Source: a virus
Direction: 5' to 3' (one strand)
Virus record (IMG/VR): IMGVR_UViG_3300009502_002949
Location: 1-34,714 of that record
DNA length: 34,714 bases
Shown here: piece by piece, positions 14,693 through 23,100 of the stretch
Position numbering within the stretch: position 1 is the stretch's first letter
Layout of the letters: each line of letters begins with the position of its first letter
Made by a program: the position numbers and the translations under genes
The notes under the pieces: model-generated
Database searches by the model: none
What the model saw: only the letters and a program-made list of their open reading frames with translations
What the model was told of the DNA's origin: nothing

Positions 14693-14727
14693 ATGGGGAG
14701 GGGTTAAACACTCTCCCCATTCTTTTT
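14693..14727 (+). terminator. Rho-independent terminator after the head module
   Basis: An 8-bp perfect stem ATGGGGAG (14693-14700) and CTCCCCAT (14713-14720) around a 12-base loop is followed by TCTTTTT. It directly follows the exported-protein stop and precedes the tail tube A gene, separating head and tail units. It is the clearest terminator in the window. Confidence 0.85.
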
Positions 14728-14738
14728 AGGGGGACTCG

Positions 14739-15383
14739 ATGGACAAGACAGGAGTAGCTAATCTCGCAATACGAAAAATCGGAGCTAACCGGATTTCTTC
14801 TTTTACAGATGGCTCAAGAGAATCGGATTTAATGCTTGATTTGTATGACCCTATCCGTGATGAATTTCTTGAAGCATTTCCTTGGAGTTGCGCGACAACC
14901 ACAGTTCCAGTACAAACCCTTTCCATCGTTCCATACTCAGGTGTTGAGGGATTGACTATCGCTTACGCGTTACCTAACGATTTCATAAGGCCGATTGCAG
15001 TCTCAAATATCGGAGCGACGTTCAAGTTCGAGAGCTTCAAGAGCGAGGATAATACAATGACAAGGGTTCTTCTCTCGGACATGGCGAACCTTCAGCTTAA
15101 ATATGTGTTCAGGAATGACGACCCGTCGAGTTATTCCCCGTCAATGGTTACGGCTCTCGCAACACGCCTTGGCGCGGAGATTGGCTTTAATATCGCTCAA
15201 TCGGCAAAGAAAGCGGAGATGCTTCTCAAGGAATACGAGGAAATAAGACTTCCTGACGCGAAGTCAAGAGACTCCGGAGGGACGCCAGAGACTCCCGCTC
15301 AAAGCGAATGGGAGACCGCTCGGCTCTCAGGCCGTGGGAGCATGGTAGATGTTGGAAAAATTTGGATACCGACAAATTGGTGA
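14739..15383 (+). CDS. Tail tubular protein A (T7 gp11-like)
   Basis: The 214-residue protein opens with the typical gp11-type start (NLAIRKIGANRISSFTDGSRE, then LMLDLYDPIRDEFLEAFPW) and has the middle segment YALPNDFIRPI and LQLKYVFRNDD before a helical C-terminus. This family forms the gatekeeper ring between portal and tail nozzle in T7-like tails. TAGGGGG lies before the ATG. The gene is first after the terminator, so an unseen promoter or readthrough must drive it. Confidence 0.9.
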   Translation: MDKTGVANLAIRKIGANRISSFTDGSRESDLMLDLYDPIRDEFLEAFPWSCATTTVPVQTLSIVPYSGVEGLTIAYALPNDFIRPIAVSNIGATFKFESFKSEDNTMTRVLLSDMANLQLKYVFRNDDPSSYSPSMVTALATRLGAEIGFNIAQSAKKAEMLLKEYEEIRLPDAKSRDSGGTPETPAQSEWETARLSGRGSMVDVGKIWIPTNW

Positions 15384-15385
15384 GC

Positions 15386-15691
15386 ATGGACAAATGCGCT
15401 CGATGTGGTCAATGCTGTATCGTGTTCGCAAAAACCGTTAATCTGAACGGTGAGAATGTTGACTTGTATTCTCATTGCGATCATTTGAAAGCGGAGCATG
15501 GGGGAAGGAGCGGCGGGCGTACCTATTGCGACATTTATCCGTACCGGATAGGAGCGGAAATATCTAAGGGACTTCGTTGCATGAAAAGAGAAGATTCAAA
15601 AGTAGATTATCCGAATTGCCCGTATAACTCTGGAAAGCCAATTCATCCCGCGTTTGATCCTGCCAAGAGGTTTTCATGCCAAAAGCCTTAA
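15386..15691 (+). CDS. YkgJ-like cysteine-cluster protein
   Basis: The start at ATG 15386 (or GTG 15380) gives 101 residues and begins MDKCARCGQCC, the CxxCxxCC signature of the YkgJ group of putative zinc or iron-chelating proteins. Further cysteines occur at YSHCDHL, RTYCDIYPYR, GLRCMKRE, YPNCPYN and FSCQKP, so the metal cluster seems complete. An earlier in-frame ATG at 15308 lies inside the tail tube A gene and would add an unrelated N-terminus. The last 16 bases overlap tail tube B. Its place between two tail-tube genes is unusual, and its role in the phage is unknown. Confidence 0.8.
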   Translation: MDKCARCGQCCIVFAKTVNLNGENVDLYSHCDHLKAEHGGRSGGRTYCDIYPYRIGAEISKGLRCMKREDSKVDYPNCPYNSGKPIHPAFDPAKRFSCQKP

Positions 15692-18135
15692 CGCCTCATT
15701 GTAATTTTAATGCCGGCGAATGGTCTCCCCTCGCAAAAGGACGGTTCGATCTCGTTCAGTATCCTAACGCGCTCGGGTGCGCGGAGAATTTCCTGCTCCA
15801 CCAGATCGGCGGGGCTATGTTCGCGCCTGGGACGGTGTACGCAGGATCAGTAAAAGACCCGACCAAGAAAACCAAGATTATGAAATTCTCTTTTTCCTCG
15901 ACGCAGAATTACATTGTCGAGGTTGGTTATCATTACTTCCGATTTTGGGCGAATAACGGTCAGGTGTTGAATGGCGGTAATCCTGTAGAGATCGTCACTC
16001 CTTACGACTCGGCCGATGTGTTTCAGATTCACAGGGCGCAGGACGAGGACACGATGTATATTACCTCGCCGCTCAATACCTACAAGCCATATAAGCTCGT
16101 TAGACTCGCCTCAAATTCATTTTCCATGACTCCGGTTTCGTTCATACGAGGCCCGTTCCTTGATGACAACATTACGAAACTAACGATTACCCCATCGTCC
16201 GCTACTGGTAACGTCAATCTTGTTGTAACTGTCCCTGCTTGGGGCGCGGGGATAGCGTATGTCCCAGGTCCCGATATGCCTGATTATGTGACGAATGGAG
16301 GAAGCACTTACAAATGTCTCGTCGCAAATGTCGGAGGTTCGACCTTTGCCGCGGACCTTGCGTCAGGGTATTGGGTGCTTGCCGCAACTGTCCCCGTATT
16401 CCAAGCCGGTCATGTTGGAAGCCTTTGGAAAATCAATACCGGTGTTGTTAAGATTCTTACCGTGTCAGATGGACTTCATGCGACCGCAGCGGTTCAGTCA
16501 GAGCCGGAGGGCGTCGCGGGAACACTCACGAGCGCAAGCGCGTTTACGCTATGGGCAGAAGCCGCGTTTTCCGATGTGCGCGGGTGGCCGGCGACTTGTC
16601 AATTCCATGAGCAGAGGCTTTATTATGCGAATACGACTTATCAGCCGAAAAGCGGTTGGGGTTCAGTCATTAATGCACCGGACAATTTTAAGGTAGATGC
16701 AAACGTAGATTCGGCGGCGGTGGATTTTACGGTATCCGATGTTCAGGGAAATGCGATAAGGTGGATGGCCTCCTGCCCTTCATCCCTTCAAGCAGGGACA
16801 AGTGGAGGGACGTTCACAATCCAATCCGGTACTGCCGGAGCGACGATTTCCGCTAAGAACATCAATGTCAATAACGATACGAATTATCCTACCGCCGCCA
16901 TCCAACCCGAGAAGATTTCAAGCTATCTCTATTATCTCCAAGCGAATCTCTTTCAGGTGCGCGAGCTCTATTACGATTATCTTAAAAACCGGCAACTCGC
17001 CGCGGATATGTGCATCTTTGCGGATCACATCTTGAGAGACGGAGGCGGGGCGGTTGAGATGGCACATCAACAAAGCCCGAATGACAGGATATGGGTACTT
17101 CGCGCAGACGGTCAAATCGCGGTGCTTGTCCGGAACGCGGAGCAACAGGTCATGGGATGGTCGCGCCTTACGGCAGGAGCATCGAGCGGTGGGGAAGGAC
17201 TCTTTGAATCCCTCGCGATCCTACAGGTCGACGGTGCGGACGACCAGATATGGGTGATTGTGAACAGGGTTATTAACGGGAGCGTATGCCGGTTCGTCGA
17301 GTATTTCTCGGCTGAGACGTTCGTAAATCAATGGGAGCCTATCCGTCTTAGTTGCGCTTTGGCTCTAAACACGCCTATAACAATAACTGGATTCACAAAC
17401 GCAAACCCTGTAGTCGTCACGGCGTCTAGTCATGGATTCTCGAATGGAGACCAGATCAAGATTGATCTTGTGAGCGTCGTTGGCGTAGGACCGAACGGAT
17501 TTCCAAAAGTCGTTTCTTCTCCTCTCAATGGAAACATTTACATCGTAGCCGGAGTTACGACCCATACGTTCCAGTTGAAAGATGAGCTCGGGAACACTAT
17601 CGATGGGACATCTTTCGGAACTTATTCAAGCGGTGGGAAAGTTTGGAAAATGGTGTCAACGATATCCGGATTCGACCATTTAATCGGAGAGACGATATCA
17701 GTTCAGACCGACGGAGCAATTCCGGCCGCGCAACAGAGGTTCCTAGTCGATGGTTCAGGGCAGATTACGCTTCCTAACAAATCCGCGCAGATTATCGGAG
17801 GGCTTCCGTATAGGGGGAAACTACAGCTTTTGAGAATCACAGAAGGCGGGCAGGGAGTCATGCGAAGGATTTACGAGGCGTATCTCCGTGTTGATCGGAC
17901 TCTCGGACTGAAGATCGGGAAGAAAGACGATCCAAAGTTTTTAAAACCGATGGTTATTCAAACTCCAAAGAACCCTCCGCTCGGCCATCCAGTTCCTCTT
18001 TACACAGGAGATATCCCAATGCCGATTGATGGGGGATGGGCGACGGACGATGAAATTGTAATAGTTCAGGATCAGCCGCTTCCTGCCATGCTTTTATGCG
18101 TTCTCTTAAAATCTGAAACCGAAACCAAGGACTAA
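15676..18135 (+). CDS. Tail tubular protein B (T7 gp12-like nozzle) with binding modules
   Basis: The 819-residue protein starts with the typical gp12-type sequence (NFNAGEWSPLAKGRFDLVQY, then NALGCAENFLLHQIGGA) and forms the nozzle of the short tail. Two inserted modules are visible. Residues about 188-236 (AYVPGPDMPDYVTNGGSTYKC to GYW) resemble small carbohydrate-binding modules. Residues about 566-657 (ITGFTNANPVVVTASSHGFS and following, ending GGKVW) resemble the FCCH-like beta domain seen in some phage tail proteins. The C-terminal part is strand-rich. AGAGG precedes the ATG, which lies inside the Cys-cluster gene. Confidence 0.92.
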   Translation: MPKALTPHCNFNAGEWSPLAKGRFDLVQYPNALGCAENFLLHQIGGAMFAPGTVYAGSVKDPTKKTKIMKFSFSSTQNYIVEVGYHYFRFWANNGQVLNGGNPVEIVTPYDSADVFQIHRAQDEDTMYITSPLNTYKPYKLVRLASNSFSMTPVSFIRGPFLDDNITKLTITPSSATGNVNLVVTVPAWGAGIAYVPGPDMPDYVTNGGSTYKCLVANVGGSTFAADLASGYWVLAATVPVFQAGHVGSLWKINTGVVKILTVSDGLHATAAVQSEPEGVAGTLTSASAFTLWAEAAFSDVRGWPATCQFHEQRLYYANTTYQPKSGWGSVINAPDNFKVDANVDSAAVDFTVSDVQGNAIRWMASCPSSLQAGTSGGTFTIQSGTAGATISAKNINVNNDTNYPTAAIQPEKISSYLYYLQANLFQVRELYYDYLKNRQLAADMCIFADHILRDGGGAVEMAHQQSPNDRIWVLRADGQIAVLVRNAEQQVMGWSRLTAGASSGGEGLFESLAILQVDGADDQIWVIVNRVINGSVCRFVEYFSAETFVNQWEPIRLSCALALNTPITITGFTNANPVVVTASSHGFSNGDQIKIDLVSVVGVGPNGFPKVVSSPLNGNIYIVAGVTTHTFQLKDELGNTIDGTSFGTYSSGGKVWKMVSTISGFDHLIGETISVQTDGAIPAAQQRFLVDGSGQITLPNKSAQIIGGLPYRGKLQLLRITEGGQGVMRRIYEAYLRVDRTLGLKIGKKDDPKFLKPMVIQTPKNPPLGHPVPLYTGDIPMPIDGGWATDDEIVIVQDQPLPAMLLCVLLKSETETKD

Positions 18136-18139
18136 AACT

Positions 18140-18670
18140 ATGAGCGGAGCGACGGGGGCATCTTTAGACTCAATGGGTGGACCGATGGCACAATCGACTC
18201 TCGGAAATTCTGCCGGTGGGGGTGGAGGTAGCTTTGCCGCTATGGGTGGAATCGTCGGCGGGATAATGTCCGCATGGGGAGATTACACGCAAGGCGTTCA
18301 GCAGAACAAAGCCTATCAATACAATGCCGATCTCGCTATGCAGAAAGCGCAGGAGACGAGAGCGGCAGAAGCGTTGCACCAAACGCAGATGGAACGGAAG
18401 AAACAGTCAGACACGGGGCATCAGTTCGCGGAATATGCAGGGCGTGGCGTCAAGACGAACACCGGTTCTCCGGTCGATGTGATGGTCGATAGTATCTCTC
18501 AATGGAATCTTGATATGTCAATCTCATCCTATAACGCGGAGGTGTCGGCTCGCGGGCTTGAGAATCAGGCGGCTATTGACCGATGGACGGGTAAACAAAT
18601 TAAGAGAGAGCAGACAACAAAAGCTGTCATGGGTTTATTTTCAACGATTGTTGGCGCGTCGACGAATTAA
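18140..18670 (+). CDS. Internal virion protein (T7 gp14-like position)
   Basis: The 176-residue protein has a Gly/Ser/Met-rich, hydrophobic N-terminus (AAMGGIVGGIMSAWGDY) that could cross a membrane, followed by a helix with an Asn/Gln/Ala-rich heptad pattern (NKAYQYNADLAMQKAQETRA) and a C-terminal domain with AEYAGRGVKTNTGSPVDVM. This layout and its place after tail tube B match the small ejected core proteins of T7-like phages, which form part of the channel across the host envelope. Confidence 0.8.
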   Translation: MSGATGASLDSMGGPMAQSTLGNSAGGGGGSFAAMGGIVGGIMSAWGDYTQGVQQNKAYQYNADLAMQKAQETRAAEALHQTQMERKKQSDTGHQFAEYAGRGVKTNTGSPVDVMVDSISQWNLDMSISSYNAEVSARGLENQAAIDRWTGKQIKREQTTKAVMGLFSTIVGASTN

Positions 18671-18681
18671 TAGGGGGAATC

Positions 18682-20151
18682 ATGGCGAGAATTACTGAGC
18701 ACGAATCAAGCGGGAGAATGACGAATGAAATTCCGCAACAACCGATTGACCCGCAAGTAGCGTCTACCGGTGGCCGTATTCTCTCAGACATAGGAAAAGG
18801 GATACAGGGAGCATCAGAGCAACTGTTAAAAGTTCAGAAAGTAGCGGAAACGACTAGGGCGCAGAACGAGCACGAAAAAGCGCTTATGACTGTTGAATCA
18901 GACTTCGCAAAAGAAGATATTTCGAGCATGACCCCCGAACAGATCGCGGCCGTTAAGTCAAAATATTCTACGCGCATTGAAGAGGCCAGGTCTAAATCAG
19001 CGGATCATATTTCAATGCCAAGGTGGAAGAATCAATGGAATATGGAGCAGCAGCACAATTCAAATGTTACACAGGCGAATCTTGACTCAATGCTTTTAAA
19101 AAAATATGTCTCGAACGCAAAGGCTCAACTGGATACCTATGAAGCCATTCATCAACAGAATTATATTAAAACAACGAACGTCGGAGAGCTAACAAACGAG
19201 ATCCATCAGCTTGACACGAATATTGACGCTCAGGTACACGCAGGATTTCTAACAACAGAAGAAGGCGTGAAGCAAAAGGTTGAGAAAAAGCAGAAGTGGG
19301 ATCAGGCCCACGCTACGCATTACGCGATCACGGCTCCGGATCAGTTCTTGGATATGGTGAAGAACGGGTTTTATGAAGGGGTGAATATTGAGACGCTTGA
19401 TAAGGCGACACAGACCGCAAACAGAATGATCGAGCGCAGAGAAAAGACCGCGAAAGCTGCCGAAAAACTCGGACAGAAGAAAACATACGAGTCGTTTGCT
19501 ATGCAAGTCCACGACCGGACCGCACAGCTTCCTCAGATCGAGGAAGCGTTTACCTCGAAGAAAATTACTCCGGTGCAGTTCGGGAAGCTCCGGGATCAGT
19601 TCGGAGCGTCAAAACTCACGCACAAGAGTGACCGGGCCGCGTATATGGAAATTTTGGAATCAATGGCCGACGACGCGCAGAACAGCCAGGACGTACACGA
19701 TAAGATCCTGTCAGCGAGATCGAGCGGGAAGTTATCGGTCCAGGACGCGCAACACCTGGCGCATCTTCATTTCTTGAAGGATGAAGAAGTCGGGACAGTT
19801 GCGGACGATTATTCAGATCTGGATAAGATTCTTTCCGAGGACGGAGCACGCGAGAAAGCATCTTCTGAAAAGAAAGGCGTTCTTCGTTCCATTATGGATA
19901 TGGTTAAGGGAAATCCTAAAGGCCAGGAGATTGTCAGCTCCGCGATTCAGGAACACGCGAAAGATCCCAAAGCAAAGGTCCAGGATCTCCCTGCCGTTAC
20001 AAAGCAAAAACTCGCTCAAGATTTTTTGACTCGCCATCCGGAAGTAAAAAACTATCCAAAAGAAGGCGTTGTTAAAGTGGATAGATACGGGAATCACATT
20101 ACATTCTACCCGGACGGATCTTACGAGGTTAAAAGCAAGGGGAACAAGTAA
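18682..20151 (+). CDS. Internal virion/ejection protein (T7 gp15-like position)
   Basis: The 489-residue protein is almost wholly helical and charged, with long coiled-coil stretches from about residues 40 to 270 (Gln, Lys and Glu heptads), and a C-terminal turn with VDRYGNHITFYPDGSYEV. It fits the middle ejection protein of T7-like phages by size, composition and position between gp14-like and giant ejection genes. AGGGGG lies before ATG 18682; another in-frame ATG at 18718 has a weaker site. The identification rests on context more than on sequence motifs. Confidence 0.75.
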   Translation: MARITEHESSGRMTNEIPQQPIDPQVASTGGRILSDIGKGIQGASEQLLKVQKVAETTRAQNEHEKALMTVESDFAKEDISSMTPEQIAAVKSKYSTRIEEARSKSADHISMPRWKNQWNMEQQHNSNVTQANLDSMLLKKYVSNAKAQLDTYEAIHQQNYIKTTNVGELTNEIHQLDTNIDAQVHAGFLTTEEGVKQKVEKKQKWDQAHATHYAITAPDQFLDMVKNGFYEGVNIETLDKATQTANRMIERREKTAKAAEKLGQKKTYESFAMQVHDRTAQLPQIEEAFTSKKITPVQFGKLRDQFGASKLTHKSDRAAYMEILESMADDAQNSQDVHDKILSARSSGKLSVQDAQHLAHLHFLKDEEVGTVADDYSDLDKILSEDGAREKASSEKKGVLRSIMDMVKGNPKGQEIVSSAIQEHAKDPKAKVQDLPAVTKQKLAQDFLTRHPEVKNYPKEGVVKVDRYGNHITFYPDGSYEVKSKGNK

Positions 20152-23100
20152 TGCCCGAAATTGATCTGGAGTCCGCAGCAGCCGCCCCGGAGCTCAAGGA
20201 AGGAACCGAGGGACAAAAGACTTTATCACAAGCCCCGGACGTTGAATCAGCGATTGAACCGGAACACCTTTCCATTGGTCCTTCAAAATCCTATGACGTA
20301 TGGGGAAGTATCAAAGGAGCTTTGAAAGCATCTGTTATTGGGCCAATGGGCGTAGGAAAGCGCGAAGCGGAGACGGATCTTAAATCCGGTGCTCGAAAGA
20401 TGATCCAGGGGGGCCCGGAGGAAGCAAACGCAAAATCCCAAAATATCTATGCCATTCAGCAAGAGTTAAAAAGGCAGCGAGACTTACCGAGCATTTACGG
20501 TGAATCAAAGACGATGCGTGAGAGGTTTGGGGATGATTACGTTAAGGAGAGATCAAAAGCGATAGCGGAATCAACAGGATTGTCCTTGCATGACGTTGAG
20601 GCGCATTTTGAGGAATTTGCAAGAAACCCGAAGATTACAGGTATCCGTCCGGATCATCCAAGCAACAAAGAATATCTTGGCGCATTGATGCAGATAGGCG
20701 TCGCCACGGGCGCGGTTATTGATCCCATCGGAACCGCAGTAGGCTTTCTTGCGTTCTCCGCTTTGGATCACCTTATCCCTACCGAAAAATGGATACCCTC
20801 AGACGCAAGCAATACAGCAAGGGGAGCCATTGAGCTTGCGGACTTCATCGTTAAGGGTGAGATCGCCGGTGGATTTATGCACGGCCTTCCTGGAGGCCGC
20901 GCCGCGTCCGATGCAACGACGTACCGCTATTCGAGAGCGAAAGGCATCAAAGAAGGAGACATGATGCCAAGACCCTCAATTTTTGAACCGGATCGTTTGA
21001 AACAATGGGGCAGGCAAAACATCTTAGAAAAATTCTCGTACTGGAAGATGAAAGCTCATGGTTTACCGACATCGTTTCAGATTACTCCGGAGCACCTTGC
21101 GAAGTTTGAAACGGCGTTTAAAGAAGATTTTGGCGCGAAGATGGAGGAGCTACTAGGAGTAAAGCCCGAGACAATCGAGGCCGCAAAAAAGACAGGGGCC
21201 AGTATCGAGATCCCGGCGGAGACGATCGTAAAAGCCGCGCTTAAAGACGAACCGAAGAAACCAAGCAAGAGCAAGAAGCCAAGATCACCGAAAACGCTTT
21301 ATCAGTTTCCGGAAAGAACGATCACTGAAGCGGACGCTAAAACACTTCTTCCAGGCTACGAAGAAGGCCAAGACCCCGTACACTACGGGATCAAGCAAAT
21401 GCGGGCTGAGATCGAGGAAGGAACGGCAGGCCGTAAATTCGTCAATCAACCGGACCAGGCCGGAACTATCGAGGATACCGTTGCCGGCTATGAAGAGTCT
21501 ACTTTCCCGGAGTATTTTAAAAATAAAGGATACACGAAGAAAGAATCTCTTAAAGTGATCGACGTTTTCCTTGAAAACAAGCCGCTTACGGAGAAACAGA
21601 AAAGCCTTCTCACTGGACTTTTTGAGAGTAAAATAGAGCATCTTAAAACGGAGGCAGAACGCCATGCCGAGTATGAGCGAAGAACAAAAGAAGAAATTGA
21701 AGGAAGCGGTGTCCCGGTCGACGAAATCGAAAAAGCGGCTTCAGATCTTCGAGGGAATGAAGAAGGATCTTCAGGGGAGAAAGACGCAAAGCTAAGAAGT
21801 GCAATCGACGGGATCGAAAGTCTCGTCGATGAATCCGGGAATCTTACGAGAGGAACGGATTATATCCGTGAGCAATTCCTCCAGGGCCACGACCAGGAAA
21901 ACCTCGAAGCATTAAAGATATGGGCCGATAAGAACAAAAACCCTCAGATCCGCCGCATTGTCGTTGATGAAGTCTCCGCGCAGCTCCGCTCCGATTACGA
22001 GAAAGTAAAAGAGATCCTTGCCCCCTCAGAATCCCCGAAGCTCGAACTTGACCCGGAGAAACCGTCCGGAGAGATCAAGATCGGAGACGAGAATCCTGCC
22101 AAAGAAACGCCCCAAGAAGAACAAAAGAACGTCGCGGCCGCTCTTGAAAAAACAAATCCACCATACGAAATATATTCAAACAAGGGGATCGGATACGTTG
22201 TAACAGGGACGCCAAAAATTGATCCCGTTGAAAAATTCGGATTACAGCCTGGGGATAAGGTTATCCAGATCGGAGTGCCGGCAAAAAGCGGGAAAGAGAC
22301 TTTGAACTCCCGAATTGATTATTGGGATGCTCCGGGGATCACTTATGTCGGAATCTCAAAAGCCGAGTTTCTTGCAAACGAAGGCTATGCCCTTATGTTT
22401 GAAACTCAAACGGTTAATGGTGAAAAGGTTCATATTGCCTATCCTTTCCGTGAAATGAAAGGGAATGACCCGGAACTGCAAACTGCATGGAACTCCAAAG
22501 CCGGTCCAAGCACAAGGATCTACAGGGCGGAGTTTAAAAAGGCCAAAATGTCCGAAGGCGAATTTAACTTATGGGCGGCTAAAGAGAGAATCAAGGAATT
22601 GAAAAAGATGGGAGCCGACAAGCTAAACCCAAAGACTACCGCTTATGGGGAAGCATGGGAAAGAGCTCAATCGGATCTTATCGAATCCGATGCAGCGCGG
22701 ACACAAGAGATCAAGAACAGTATTGCCGAAGGTGAAATGATCTTGAAGGACGGGAAGATTAACGGCAGGAAAATGTCGAAGGAAGAACTCGAAGCAGTAA
22801 AAAGAACAGTCGACAACGCTAAAGCAAAACTGCCGTCTTACAAAAAAGCGGAGTTTGGAAAGCCGCGCACCCTCAAGGAACAGACAACGGCCATGACGGA
22901 CCTCGAACGCGCCGCCTACGAAGGGAAGCAAGGAAAGCTATTTGGTAACGAAAAAGGATCTGTCGCTATTGACGCTATCCCCGGAGTGCGTGAGATCGTC
23001 GCTTCCGTTGAGACAGCCGGGAAGATGGCGAAGGGAATACAGGAGACGTTTGCCGCGCCTACCTTGGACAAATACTCAAGAATGACAGCGGAGACGTTGA

